NCBI GenBank assembly: GCA_964412195.1
Contig: CAYPNP010000016.1
Coordinates: 47,623-111,622, forward strand
Reading direction: 5' to 3'
DNA from: CAYPNP01 sp964412195
GTDB lineage: Bacteria > Acidobacteriota > JAAYUB01
DNA length: 64,000 nucleotides
The notes under the pieces are model-generated. The model worked only from the letters and a program-made list of their open reading frames with translations, did not search any database and had not been told where the DNA came from. Shown here piece after piece: positions 44,522 through 57,014 of the stretch (positions within the stretch are counted from its first letter, which is position 1; every line of letters starts with the position of its first letter). The position numbers were made by a program, and so were the translations under genes.

Positions 44522-47500
44522 CTATCTCCCCACGGTGACGATCAGGCCGAATTCCGCGCGCTCCTGGTCACCCACTTGGACTGCGAATCGGATGAAATAC
44601 ATGCCAGGCAGTGTCCGGGCGGAGGTGCCGATCGTGATTTTCCGCGGATCATCACCGGCGCGGATCTTCAGATTCGCGTCCCGGAGGCGCATGGTGACCG
44701 GTTCCGCATCGGGTGCGATGTAACTGATTTCCGGGTCCGCCACCGCGCGGGTCAATGCGAATTGGGAAGCCTCCCTTTCGGCGTCCGGGAATGCCTTGGC
44801 GCCGGCAATCCTCTCTACATCAATGGTCTGTGTGACCTCTTCGCCAACATGCAGTTGTTCCCAGGGAAATTCGTACCTCTTCACGAGCTTCATTTTGGCG
44901 ATCTTGATCTTCACGCACAGGTTGATCATCGCCATGTCGCTGATGATCCTGACTTCCTGCATGGTCGTGCACAATACTACCGGCACGCCGTTTCCCGCTT
45001 CATACACCACCTTGATCGGCACGTGCAAGGTAACGGACTCCTTCGACTGGACGGCACCATTGTAGGTGGCAGTCAGGACGGGAGTAAGCGAGTTGGGATC
45101 ATCCAGACTCAAGGACAGATAGGGACCCTCCGGAGTTGCTTGAGGGGAGGAATCCTGACCTCCGGCTTGGTACATCATGGGCCTGGGCCCGCTGGGGGAG
45201 TGGATTTTTTCAGGGACGAGAATTTTGTAACGGCCGCACTGCTCTCCGCCGCCGAGGAGCTTTGTGTTCGATCCCTTGTCATAGATCGCCAGGCGGACTT
45301 TGAGTTCGCTCTTCGGCGTGAAGGTCCAGCCCCCTGCGCAGGACTCCGACAGGATCTCCTCCTCCTGCCAGCAGGCATCCACCAGACCGACATTCACCTT
45401 TTCTTCATAGAGCCCACTGTTCGTCGTTTCGTAGCCGTTCCAGCTGTAGGGGGCCGTGGAGGAGGCCTGTGCGACGGTCTGCGGATTCATATCCAGGGAA
45501 TCGCCCAGCGGAGACCGCCCAGCGAGATGGGGCAGCCCTTTGTCCTTGCCCCCTGTGATCTTGAAGTTGATGTGCTTGGTGCTGCAACCGGGGGTAAAGG
45601 TGTACGTCCCCACTTGGGATTGTGACAAGTCGACAGGGGCAAGGCCGCCCATCGGCCCCACCTGGAGATAGGCCTCAGCGGTGGCCGTCAGCGTCGACAT
45701 GGACCGCCCATAGTCATGGGCGTCTCGCGGGCCGCACTCCACCTTCAGCGTGCAGGGGATCCCCGGGATCAACGGCAAATTGGTCTTCACCACTCGGCTG
45801 CGGGGAGTGGCGCTGCCCACCCATTCAACCCGGAATCGCTCCACATCCCCCTGGGTGACCAGGAACCGCTGCACGAACGGAGGCGGGTTGACGATGTCAT
45901 AGAAGTATTCCAGCAGGCCGGCTCCGATGCAGATGGCTGGAAGGGCCACCGTGTCGGTGAGTTGCTGATAGGCCCCGAATTCATCAGAATCGATGGACGG
46001 TTCCAGCGGCCAGAAGGGCGCTCCCGGATTTGTTTCGAGGCCCAGGGGTTGGGACAGCCCGCTGGAAGCGGCTGCCGACAGGCTTGCGGCCGACATCGAC
46101 GCAAAGTACTCGTCGTAATTGCTCTTTTTCTGAATCCCGGTTTGCAGCACGCGCGATTGCAGTCCGGAGGTTGACCAGAAGTCCGTGACGTAGCGTTCAT
46201 ACCCGACTTCCGACGGATCATAGGCATCCAGGCAAGCCTGGTAGGCCACACCCGCCACCTCGGAAGCGACGGCCGCACAAGGTATGGCGCATAGGGGACA
46301 GACCAGGCCGCCGCAATCCGCGAAAGCGGAAGCCTCGATGGCGGCAAAGAGCAATTCACAAAACGGGATGGTGTTGAACGCATCCTCTTCAGTACTGCTG
46401 CTGAAAGTGTGGGACAACAAGCCGGCGTGATCGGGCATGGCCTGATCCTGGAGGAGATGCAGAACGTGGCCCAGAATCAGATATGCCCGCTTTTTCGATC
46501 CGTTGCCATATTCGGTAATGGCCTGTGTGAAGGTCATCCGATTGAGATTCTCGTCGATCCTCCCTGCACCGTAAGCCCAATCCCGGGCGCTGTAGAAACG
46601 ATTACCGACCTCCGTGGAGGGCTGCTGTTCCCGGGTGTCGAGGGCAAAGAACCACTGGTATTGCAAGCCCTGAGAAGCCCCACCGAAATGGTGGAAATCC
46701 CGCACCCAGCCGTTTCGGAAATAGTACTCCCCGTTTCCCAGAATCGTATCGTACCATGGCGGCCGGTTGGCATCATCCACCCCGTCTTCAAACTGGGAAC
46801 CGCTGATCAACGGGTGGGTTTGCAGCGTCGGATCTGGAGCCCAATCATACGGTCCCCACACCGAGTCGATCAATTCGGTGTATTGCAGCGGCGCACTCTT
46901 CTGCCGGATCAGGTCCAGCGCAGACCAGGCTAGGAAACGGTGGGTGGAGCCCCGCCACCCCTGCCTCAGTTTCAGCGGGAGGAAGAGCATGGGCATCACC
47001 GTTTCCTTGGCGGGGGCCCGGAGCGCGGGCTGGGGAATCGTCGGCACCACACCCCGGCTCGGGCTGAAAGCGAATGTCCTTTCTTCGCGATGCCCCTGAA
47101 TTTCGGTTTCCACCGTCACTTTCGTGATGCGCCGGTCCTTTTTAGAAATCCAGATATAGGTGTCCACCTTCATCCCTCGGCTGGTCTTCACCAAGCGGCT
47201 CACAATGGCTTGTGTCCGGCTATCGGTGGGATTGTTGAACAGCGCGTTGTAGAAAGTTTCCGGCGTGTCCCGGGGCGGTATCTGGTCGATCAATGCCTCC
47301 ACTTTCCAGGAATCGCCCATGTCGGCCAATTTGCCGGTTTTACCCTCGCGGATCAACTCCACCGCCCCTTGAAGGTAATCGGTGAAATGGGAGGATGCCT
47401 TAATCCGGAACCACCGGCCGGTGATGGCATGCTGCCCATACGCCTTGCCGTTGGCCCAATAATATGTTGCCTCCCGCGAACCCAGCTTGGGGAATGTCAT

Positions 47501-47773
47501 CCGCAGAAAGAGTCTCTGATTCCGGCTGTCCACCTCGCCTTCTTGGGTCATGCCGTGCATCGCCTTTTCAATGGTCAGATGGTAGCCGGGGATGACACTG
47601 TTGGTTCTCACGATCTGATCGATCGGCAGAGGCGAAATCGCTTGTACCGCCGGCGTGCGGGTCGAAGGCCGAGTCGTCGTGCGGGGCGAGGTGCGGCTTT
47701 GCGGAATCAGGGAGTTGGACAGACAAAACACCGCCAAAATCGTAGCGATCGGCAACCAACGATGTCTCATCAT
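44522..47773 (-). CDS. Secreted zinc-phospholipase-C-like protein with Ig-like tail
   Basis: A 1083-residue exported protein. The signal peptide is about 1-24 (LPIATILAVFCLSNSLIP). An N-terminal beta region resembles LolA-like folds (YWANGKAYGQHAITGRWFRI). At about 290-480 is a helical domain with STHRFLAWSALDLIRQ and AYLILGHVLHLLQDQAMPDHAG, closely recalling the zinc-binding His/Asp pattern of bacterial zinc-dependent phospholipase C (HLLQDxxxPxH). A Cys-rich segment follows (CGGLVCPLCAIPCAA). The remaining 550 residues are beta-rich, ending with Ig-like strands. A phospholipase role is an inference from this motif. The start ATG 47773 has GGAGG seven bases upstream. Confidence 0.75.
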   Translation of the reverse strand: MMRHRWLPIATILAVFCLSNSLIPQSRTSPRTTTRPSTRTPAVQAISPLPIDQIVRTNSVIPGYHLTIEKAMHGMTQEGEVDSRNQRLFLRMTFPKLGSREATYYWANGKAYGQHAITGRWFRIKASSHFTDYLQGAVELIREGKTGKLADMGDSWKVEALIDQIPPRDTPETFYNALFNNPTDSRTQAIVSRLVKTSRGMKVDTYIWISKKDRRITKVTVETEIQGHREERTFAFSPSRGVVPTIPQPALRAPAKETVMPMLFLPLKLRQGWRGSTHRFLAWSALDLIRQKSAPLQYTELIDSVWGPYDWAPDPTLQTHPLISGSQFEDGVDDANRPPWYDTILGNGEYYFRNGWVRDFHHFGGASQGLQYQWFFALDTREQQPSTEVGNRFYSARDWAYGAGRIDENLNRMTFTQAITEYGNGSKKRAYLILGHVLHLLQDQAMPDHAGLLSHTFSSSTEEDAFNTIPFCELLFAAIEASAFADCGGLVCPLCAIPCAAVASEVAGVAYQACLDAYDPSEVGYERYVTDFWSTSGLQSRVLQTGIQKKSNYDEYFASMSAASLSAAASSGLSQPLGLETNPGAPFWPLEPSIDSDEFGAYQQLTDTVALPAICIGAGLLEYFYDIVNPPPFVQRFLVTQGDVERFRVEWVGSATPRSRVVKTNLPLIPGIPCTLKVECGPRDAHDYGRSMSTLTATAEAYLQVGPMGGLAPVDLSQSQVGTYTFTPGCSTKHINFKITGGKDKGLPHLAGRSPLGDSLDMNPQTVAQASSTAPYSWNGYETTNSGLYEEKVNVGLVDACWQEEEILSESCAGGWTFTPKSELKVRLAIYDKGSNTKLLGGGEQCGRYKILVPEKIHSPSGPRPMMYQAGGQDSSPQATPEGPYLSLSLDDPNSLTPVLTATYNGAVQSKESVTLHVPIKVVYEAGNGVPVVLCTTMQEVRIISDMAMINLCVKIKIAKMKLVKRYEFPWEQLHVGEEVTQTIDVERIAGAKAFPDAEREASQFALTRAVADPEISYIAPDAEPVTMRLRDANLKIRAGDDPRKITIGTSARTLPGMYFIRFAVQVGDQERAEFGLIVTVGR

Positions 47774-48017
47774 GAGAGGCCTCCATATTGAACGCCAGTG
47801 AATAATGGATATGATGCCGACTGGAAACCGCTCAAAGTACAACCTTCATTCAGGATACAATTCGACACTTGGCAGGGAGGGCCGTTGAATTCTTCGAAAT
47901 ATTGAGTGGCTCGGTCCTTTGGATCCACGCTTCTGGGCTTGTGAATCCATACCATACCGGCTCCTCCAAATCTGGAATCCTTGCAGCCGGCAGGAATCTC
48001 AACTGGAAATTAGTTTG

Positions 48018-48023
48018 ATTATA
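48018..48023 (-). promoter_or_regulatory. Possible -10 element for the phospholipase-like gene
   Basis: TATAAT on the minus strand in an AT-rich patch about 245 bp upstream of the start at 47773. No convincing -35 was found at 16-18 bp. The leader would be long. Confidence 0.35.
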
Positions 48024-48029
48024 GCATAA

Positions 48030-48455
48030 TGCGGCTTTCAAGATTTGTGAGCGGGAGATCTCGTGAAATCAGATAGATCGATGCCGCAGGGTGGCCCCAT
48101 AAATTGGAAGACGCATCGGACACAGGCGATCAGGGCCCGTGTGCCCCCACGGGTTATATGGATGAAATGCCGCCGGAGAACAGGTGACAAATCTGATATT
48201 GCCCCGTAACCCCTGCGCCCCGGGAGGGCGCGCGGATGCATTGAAGCGGCATGTTCCGAGACATTTCCGCCGCGCCACCTTCGGGGCGTGTGGAAAAACA
48301 CACAATCCGATCTCTCCAATCCGGATTTCCGGTGGCGGCGGCCGGTCCGCCGGGCCCGGCCTTGGCACCGGCCAATGTCTCTTGGCTCCTCCGGAGCTAC
48401 CCGAGCGCACCTCTGGCACGATCCGAAAGCGGTGACTCGGCGCTTTCAACGCGCA
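48030..48455. other. Gene-free spacer
   Basis: About 430 bp with no gene I can support. It contains GC-rich inverted words (CGCCCCGGGAGGGCGCGCG near 48217-48235). Open frames exist on both strands but lack starts with ribosome-binding sites and recognisable products. It leads into the 73-bp tandem repeat. Confidence 0.5.
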
Positions 48456-48772
48456 CGCGACGACGGTGGCCGTACCTCGCGACCTCCGGGCGCGTGTCCG
48501 GTTGACGGAGNNNNNNNNNNNNNNNNNNNNNNNNNNNNNNNNNNNNNNNNNNNNNNNNNNNNNNNNNNNNNNNNNNNNNNNNNNNNNNNNNNNNNNNNNN
48601 NNNNNNNNNNCGCGACGACGGTGGCCGTACCTCGCGACCTCCGGGCGCGTGTCCGGTTGACGGAGTGGAGAGACAGCTTCCGCTCGCGCCGGGGACGGCG
48701 TACCTCGCGACCTCCGGGCGCGTGTCCGGTTGACGGAGAGGAGAGACAGCTTCCGCTCGCGCCGGGGACGGC
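48456..48772. repeat. 73-bp tandem repeat interrupted by the assembly gap
   Basis: Units begin GTACCTCGCGACCTCCGGGC at 48627 and 48700, a period of 73 bp. A 55-bp block at 48456-48510 is identical to 48611-48665 on the other side of the N run. The real number of units is hidden by the gap. Confidence 0.9.
48511..48610. other. Assembly gap (100 N)
   Basis: Exactly 100 unknown bases placed between identical 55-bp ends. 100 is a conventional scaffold-gap size, so the true length is unknown. Confidence 0.99.
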
Positions 48773-48833
48773 GCGAGCCACGTTCATCGATTCCCCGTTT
48801 CCTCGTTGCCTCCCGGCCAATCCCTCCATTAAA

Positions 48834-50096
48834 ATGCTGCTTCCAGAACCGCTTCGGGGGGATTTCTTGACCGCAGACCGGGCGCCGATTCAGGACAGCT
48901 ACACCGAGGAGATTCCGGTGGACGTCCGGAAGCTCTGGGCACTGGACCCGGCGGTGACCTTCCTCAACCACGGCTCGTTCGGGGCCTGCCCGCGGCCGGT
49001 GCTGCGCCGCCAGGCCGCGCTGCGCCGGCGGATGGAGCGGCAGCCGGTGGACTTCCTCTACCGCCGCTGGGAGGAGCGGCTGGACGCCGCCCGCGCCGCG
49101 GCGGCCGCCTTCGTCGGCGCCGAGCCGGCCGACTTCGCCTTCGTGCCCAACACCACCGCCGGCGTCAACGCCGTGCTGCGCTCCCTTCGCTTCCAGCCCG
49201 GCGACGAGCTGCTGACCACCGACCACGAGTACAACGCCTGCCGCAACGTCCTGGACCTGGTGGGCGAACGGGACGGCGCCAAGGTCGTGGCGGCGTCCGT
49301 GCCGTTCCCGACCACGGACGGTGATGCCCTGCTGGCGGCGATCCTGGAGCGCGTGACGGAGCGGACGCGGTTGGCGCTGGTGGACCATGTCACCAGCCCG
49401 ACGGCCATGGTCTTCCCGGTGGCCGAACTCGCCCGGGAACTGACCGGCCGCGGCATCGAGCTGCTGGTGGACGGCGCCCACGCCCCGGGCATGCTGCCGC
49501 TGGACGTGACCGCCCTGGGCACCACGTATTACACCGGCAACTTCCACAAGTGGGTCTGCGCGCCGAAAGGGGCCGCCTTCCTGTGGGTGCGGCGCGACCG
49601 GCAGGCGGCCGTGCGCCCGGCGGTGACCAGCCACGGCGCCAACTCGCCGCGCACCGACCGCTCCCGCTTCCAGCTGGAGTTCGACTGGACCGGCACCTTC
49701 GATCCGACGGCCTGGCTGTGCGTGCCGGCGGCGATCGATTTCATGGGCTCGCTGCTGCCCGGAGGGTGGTCGGCGCTCATGGCGCGCAACCGGCGGCTGG
49801 CCGCGGCGGGGCGGCGGTTGCTGTGCCAGGCCCTGGGCATCCCGGCGCCGTGCCCGGAGGAGCTCCTGGGTTCCATGGCCGCGCTGCCCCTGCCCGACGG
49901 GAATCCGGACAACCTGAAGCCGCCGTTGTTCATGGATCCGGTGCAGGACGCGCTCTGGCACCGGCACCGGATCGAGCTGCCGGTCATCCCGTGGCCCGCC
50001 CCGCCCCGGCGCCTGTTCCGGATCTCCGCCCAGGCGTACAACACCCTGGACGAATACGCCCGCCTCGCCGCCGCGCTAAAGGGAATTCTCGGCTAG
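48834..50096 (+). CDS. Class V aminotransferase, isopenicillin N epimerase-like
   Basis: A 420-residue PLP enzyme of the class V fold. Motifs are VTFLNHGSFGACPRPVL, FVPNTTAGVNAVLRSL (PLP phosphate), and TTDHEYNACRNVLD. LVDHVTSPTAMVFPV, the cofactor Asp in LLVDGAHAPGMLPLD and the Schiff-base Lys239 in TGNFHKWVCAPKG follow. This pattern (NHGSFG, DHEYNA, FHKW) matches the CefD/isopenicillin-N-epimerase-like and cysteine-lyase subgroup. The actual substrate is unknown. ATG 48834 is used, but TTG 48867 has a GGGGGG six bases upstream and may be the true start. An upstream reading through the gap and tandem repeat is not credible. Confidence 0.87.
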   Translation: MLLPEPLRGDFLTADRAPIQDSYTEEIPVDVRKLWALDPAVTFLNHGSFGACPRPVLRRQAALRRRMERQPVDFLYRRWEERLDAARAAAAAFVGAEPADFAFVPNTTAGVNAVLRSLRFQPGDELLTTDHEYNACRNVLDLVGERDGAKVVAASVPFPTTDGDALLAAILERVTERTRLALVDHVTSPTAMVFPVAELARELTGRGIELLVDGAHAPGMLPLDVTALGTTYYTGNFHKWVCAPKGAAFLWVRRDRQAAVRPAVTSHGANSPRTDRSRFQLEFDWTGTFDPTAWLCVPAAIDFMGSLLPGGWSALMARNRRLAAAGRRLLCQALGIPAPCPEELLGSMAALPLPDGNPDNLKPPLFMDPVQDALWHRHRIELPVIPWPAPPRRLFRISAQAYNTLDEYARLAAALKGILG

Positions 50097-50261
50097 GCGG
50101 CCGCCGCCAAGCCCGGATGATCTTCATTCTGTACGCGGTATTCCCCCCGGTATCGATGATCCAGATCGGCTGAAAGAAGTTCACTCAGAAGCGCCGAGAA
50201 CGCAGAGCAACAACTTCGCTCCGTGTCCTCCGTGCCTCCGTGGCCGGCAGTGGTAGTGAGT

Positions 50262-50341
50262 GGGCCCGAGCACGAGTACGCGCAAGAGTACGAGCCCGAG
50301 TACGAGTACGATTACGATTACGATCGCCGATTACGATCGAT
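50262..50341. repeat. GAGTACGAGCCCGAGTACG/GATTACG array (family D)
   Basis: 6-nt units GAGTAC, GAGCCC, GATTAC and GATCGC in tandem. It is preceded by the phrase CTCCGTGTCCTCCGTGCC (50219-50236), which also appears at about 29298 next to another family B array. Confidence 0.85.
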
Positions 50342-50366
50342 AGGAGGAGTTTTCGTCAGCCTCTGA

Positions 50367-50414
50367 CTTCGACGTTCGATGTTCAATGTTCGATGTTCGA
50401 TGTTCGATGTTCGG
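50367..50414. repeat. TTCGATG heptamer array (family B)
   Basis: Six units (GTTCGAT, GTTCAAT), about 47 bp beyond the 3' end of the phosphofructokinase gene. It is followed by CTCCGCGTCTCCGCGTCC words. The same order (array, then TCCG words, then minus-strand stop codon) occurs at 29.3 kb. Confidence 0.88.
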
Positions 50415-50460
50415 TTTCCTCCCCCCGTCCCCCCGTCTCCGCGTCTCCGCGTCCATCCGG

Positions 50461-51570
50461 CTAGTCCCCGAAGCAGATCCCGAGATCGCGTGCGGTCAGG
50501 ATCGTGTCGCAGTCCAGCGGCACGGACTTCATCCGCTTGGTGGCCTCCTCCATGGGCACGTAGCGCACCGTGGGCGGGTCCAGCGCCACCATGACCCCCG
50601 ACTGGCCCTCGTCCAGCGCCCGCACGGCCGCCGCGCCGAAGCGCAGGGCCACCAGCCGGTCGAAGGTGGACGGCGAGCCGCCGCGCAGCAGGTGGCCCAG
50701 CACCACCAGCCGGCATTCCTTGCCGGTGATCTTCTGCAGCTCGTTGCTCACCCGCTCGCCGATGCCGCCGAGTCGCTCCGCCCGGCCGACTTCCCGGCTG
50801 ACCACGGACACCTCGCCTCCCTTCGGCTTGGCCCCCTCGGCCACCACCACGATGGAGAAGTGGGCGCCGCCGGCCTCCCGCTCGGCGATCTTCGCGGCGA
50901 CCTTCTGCAGGTCGTACGGGATCTCCGGGATCAGGATGGCGTCGGCCGTCCCGCTCACGCCGGTGTTCAGGGCGATCCAGCCGGCGTAGCGGCCCATCAC
51001 CTCCACCACCAGCACGCGGTGGTGGGCCTCCGCGGTGGAGTGGAGCCGGTCCAGGCACTGGGTGGCGAATGACACCGCCGTGTCGAAGCCGAACGTGATC
51101 ACCGTCTTGTCCAGGTCGTTGTCGATGGTCTTGGGCACCCCCACCACCCGCAGCCCGCGCTTGCACAACTCCCAGGCGATGGACAGCGACCCGTCGCCGC
51201 CGATGGCCACGAGGGCGTCGATGCGCTGGCGATGGATCAGGGCCACCAGCTCGTCGCCCCGGTCGACCTCCTTGAACAGCCCGTCGGGCCCTTTCACCGG
51301 GAAATGCAGCGGGTTGCCCCGGTTGGTGGTGCCGAGGATCGTGCCGCCGAGGTGGGTGATGCCGCGCACGGCCTGGCGGTCCAGCTTGATCAGCCCGCCA
51401 TTGGGGTAATTCTCCGGCATCATGAGGCCGTGGTAGCCGTCGCGGATGCCCACCACCTCCCAGCCGCGGCGGACCGCGGCGACCGTCACCGCCCGGATGA
51501 CGGCATTGAGGCCGGGCGCGTCCCCGCCGCCCGTGTTGATGGCGATGCGCTTGATTGCCTTCTCGCTCAT
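50461..51570 (-). CDS. pfkA: 6-phosphofructokinase, group III-like
   Basis: A 369-residue phosphofructokinase. The phosphoryl-donor loop is NTGGGDAPGLNAVIR (about 12-25), and AIGGDGS lies at about 122-128. The catalytic segment VPKTIDNDLDKT (145-156) and the sugar loop EVMGRYAGWIAL follow. In ATP-specific enzymes the donor-site residues are GGDGS and PGTIDND, whereas PPi enzymes have GGDDS and PKTIDND. This protein combines the Gly of the ATP type with the Lys147 of the PPi type, a combination found in mixed 'group III' PFKs. The phosphoryl donor therefore needs assay. AGGAGG lies 8 bases before the ATG. It is flanked by repeat arrays on both sides. Confidence 0.92.
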   Translation of the reverse strand: MSEKAIKRIAINTGGGDAPGLNAVIRAVTVAAVRRGWEVVGIRDGYHGLMMPENYPNGGLIKLDRQAVRGITHLGGTILGTTNRGNPLHFPVKGPDGLFKEVDRGDELVALIHRQRIDALVAIGGDGSLSIAWELCKRGLRVVGVPKTIDNDLDKTVITFGFDTAVSFATQCLDRLHSTAEAHHRVLVVEVMGRYAGWIALNTGVSGTADAILIPEIPYDLQKVAAKIAEREAGGAHFSIVVVAEGAKPKGGEVSVVSREVGRAERLGGIGERVSNELQKITGKECRLVVLGHLLRGGSPSTFDRLVALRFGAAAVRALDEGQSGVMVALDPPTVRYVPMEEATKRMKSVPLDCDTILTARDLGICFGD

Positions 51571-51594
51571 GGGTGTCTCCTCCTGGCTTATCGT

Positions 51595-51705
51595 GCTCGT
51601 GCTCGTAATCGTTATCGTAATCGTAATCGTGGTCGTAATCGGACTTCGGACATCGGATTTCGGACCTCGGACCCAGGGCCTGGGACCTGGTCCCAGCGCA
51701 CTTTC
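51595..51705. repeat. TCGTGCTCGTAATCG array (family D) then CGGACTTCGGACATCGG words
   Basis: The family D array on the inverted orientation (51595-51645) starts 25 bp upstream of the pfkA start. It is followed by 7/8-nt words CGGACTT, CGGACAT, CGGATTT, CGGACCT and a palindromic GGGCCTGGGACCTGGTCCCA. The rest to 51892 holds the leader of the Tricorn gene. Confidence 0.85.
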
Positions 51706-51892
51706 TTCCGGCTGTTTGGATGCCTGTTGCCATTTTACCATCCCTGCTCGTCCCGGAAATCGACATTTTCGCCTCGAGGGCCGAACAACGCGGCCGCCGC
51801 CATCGTAGAAAGGTCGTACGCTCCGCGTGCCAACCCGCCGGGAGTGTCACCCATCGCACCATGGAATTACTATTTCTCATTGCAGGAGAAGG

Positions 51893-55207
<3,315 letters not shown>

Positions 55208-55228
55208 CGACAGGCGACGTCACGCAAC

Positions 55229-55264
55229 GGGCCCCCGTCTCCGGACGGGGGCCCTTCCTTTTAG
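55229..55264 (+). terminator. Terminator after second Tricorn gene
   Basis: Stem GGGCCCCCGTC/GACGGGGGCCC with a TCCG loop and TTCCTTTTA tail, 22 bp after the stop. Confidence 0.9.
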
Positions 55265-55275
55265 GCGGACCAAGC

Positions 55276-55425
55276 GAACATCGAACGCTGAAGTCAATCC
55301 GCAGAAGCAGCCAGTCTTTGGCAGTGAAGCCGGTGAGGGAAGGCGAGACAAACCGATTCGCCGAATCCGCGGAGTTTCGGTTTGACTTCGATGTTCGATG
55401 TTCAATGTTCGATGTTCAATGTTCA
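55276..55425. repeat. TTCGATG heptamer array with opposed short arm (family B)
   Basis: ACATCGAACGCTGAAGTC at about 55279 is the inverse of GACTTCGATGTTCGATGTTC at 55384 onwards. The main array (55387-55425) has five TTCGATG/TTCAATG units and ends 48 bp beyond the 3' end of the antiporter gene. Confidence 0.85.
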
Positions 55426-55472
55426 GATCTGGACAGCGCAGCAGCGGGAGATCACTCCCTGCAACTCCGGGC

Positions 55473-56555
55473 TCACGCCGCGGGCAGGAAGTAGAAGACC
55501 ACCGCCAGGATCAGGTAGACCGACAGCAGCTGCACCCCCTCCAGCCAGTTGGACTCCCCGTCGCTGGTCACCTGGCCGGAGATGTACACCGCCATCACCA
55601 CCGCCAGCACCTCCGGCACGGTGAAGACCAGGTCCATCGGGCGCGGCCCCAGCGCCAGGCTCGCCAGCACCAGCACCGGCGCCACGAACAGGGCGATCTG
55701 GATGCTGCTGCCCAGGGCGATGCCGATGCTCAGGTCCATGCGGTTCTTGATGGCGGCCAGCACCGCCGTGCTGTGCTCGGCGGCGTTGCCGATGATGGCC
55801 ACCACGATGACGCCGACGAAGACGCCGGTCATGCCCAGAGACCGGGCGGCCGGCTCCACCGATCCCACCAGGATCTCGCTGATCCAGCCGATGAGCACGG
55901 TGGAGACGGCCAGCACGACGACCGCCGTGGCCGGCTTCCACTCGTGGGCGTGCTTCCTGCTTTCGGAGCCGTGGGCGCCGCAGAACAGGTGGCGGTGGGT
56001 GCGCAGCGAGAAGAGCAGCCCCAGCGCGTAGGTGACCAGCAGGATGACGGCGATCTCCTGGCTCAGGTCCACCTCGTGCGGCAGGCCCGCCTGGCCGGCC
56101 AGGTGGTGGAAGGCGGCCGGGGCCACCAGAGCGATGGCGGCCAGGGTGAGCATCGTGGACTGGCTGCGCGCGCCGGCCGGATTGAACTGCTGAATCTTGA
56201 AGCGCAGGCCGCCGGCCACGAACGAGGCGCCCATGACCAGCAGGATATTGCCGATGATGGAGCCGGTCAGCGACGCCTTGACCACGTCGTAGAGCCCCTG
56301 GTGGAGGGCCATCAGGGCGATGATCAGCTCGGCGGCGTTGCCGAAGGTGGCGTTGAGCAGGCCGCCGATCCCTTCGCCGGCCAAGTCCGCCAGCCGCTCG
56401 GTGGCGCGGCCCATCAGCCCGGCCAGCGGAATCACCGCCACGCAGGCGGCGATGAAGATCAGGGCGTGGCGCCCGGGCGCCAGGAACTCCAGCAGGATCA
56501 CGGCCGGCACAAAGACCAGCAACCAGTCCAGGGACGGTTTCAACCAGCGGGGCAT
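55473..56555 (-). CDS. Calcium/proton antiporter, CaX family
   Basis: A 360-residue membrane protein with about eleven helices and the two inverted CaX/NCX alpha repeats. Alpha-1 is GIGGLLNATFGNAAELIIALMAL (helix with the GNAxE motif) and alpha-2 is VIVVAIIGNAAEHSTAVLAAIKNRMDLS (GNAAEH). The central acidic/His loop is short. The protein exchanges Ca2+ for H+ across the inner membrane. ATG 56555 is preferred to a GTG three codons earlier because GGAGG lies 8 bases upstream of it. It is convergent with the second Tricorn gene. Confidence 0.92.
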   Translation of the reverse strand: MPRWLKPSLDWLLVFVPAVILLEFLAPGRHALIFIAACVAVIPLAGLMGRATERLADLAGEGIGGLLNATFGNAAELIIALMALHQGLYDVVKASLTGSIIGNILLVMGASFVAGGLRFKIQQFNPAGARSQSTMLTLAAIALVAPAAFHHLAGQAGLPHEVDLSQEIAVILLVTYALGLLFSLRTHRHLFCGAHGSESRKHAHEWKPATAVVVLAVSTVLIGWISEILVGSVEPAARSLGMTGVFVGVIVVAIIGNAAEHSTAVLAAIKNRMDLSIGIALGSSIQIALFVAPVLVLASLALGPRPMDLVFTVPEVLAVVMAVYISGQVTSDGESNWLEGVQLLSVYLILAVVFYFLPAA

Positions 56556-57014
56556 GGGCGGCACCTCCGGAAGTTGGGCCGTATCTTACCGGCTTCCCCG
56601 TGCGGATTGCAACCTCTTCATCCGAAATGAGCCGCGCCCGGAGTTGGAATCCGGTCCCGGGAAAGATTGAATCCGCAATCCCACAACCGAATCGAAGGGA
56701 GAAACTGGCCCCGGGAATCCGGGAACCAGCGGAAACTCCAAGTTGCACTTGATATTGAACATCATGTTCCACAGAACGATGACGCATCTCTGCCATAGTC
56801 GTTCCTGCTCATAAACCACGGCCATCTGCGAGCTTAATCGGCCCCAGTCCAAGCCCACGGATTCAACGCTCCGGCAAGTGCCCGCACGCTCCTCCGGGAC
56901 TGCGGCAAGCGTCAGGACATCGACGCCACGGCTGGTGAATCCGTCGCGCGACAGGGGCGGCCCCGGATGCGGCGGCCGGTTTGACTCAAATCAAACTTTG
57001 CAGGAGGAACCGCG
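56556..57014. other. Gene-free spacer
   Basis: About 460 bp between the divergent antiporter and YCII genes. I see no recurrent word array, RNA or convincing small gene. AGGAGG at 57001 belongs to the YCII gene. Confidence 0.6.

Noticed and set aside
48038..48319. 93-codon minus-strand open frame.
   Set aside because: No ribosome-binding site, no domain, and overlapping frames on both strands are equally open.
48456..48772. CRISPR-like repeat around the gap.
   Set aside because: The full 73-bp unit is repeated, including the part that would be the spacer, so it is a plain tandem repeat.
48288..48833. N-terminal extension of the class V aminotransferase through the gap.
   Set aside because: It would translate unknown bases and tandem repeat DNA. 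The conserved fold starts after 48834.
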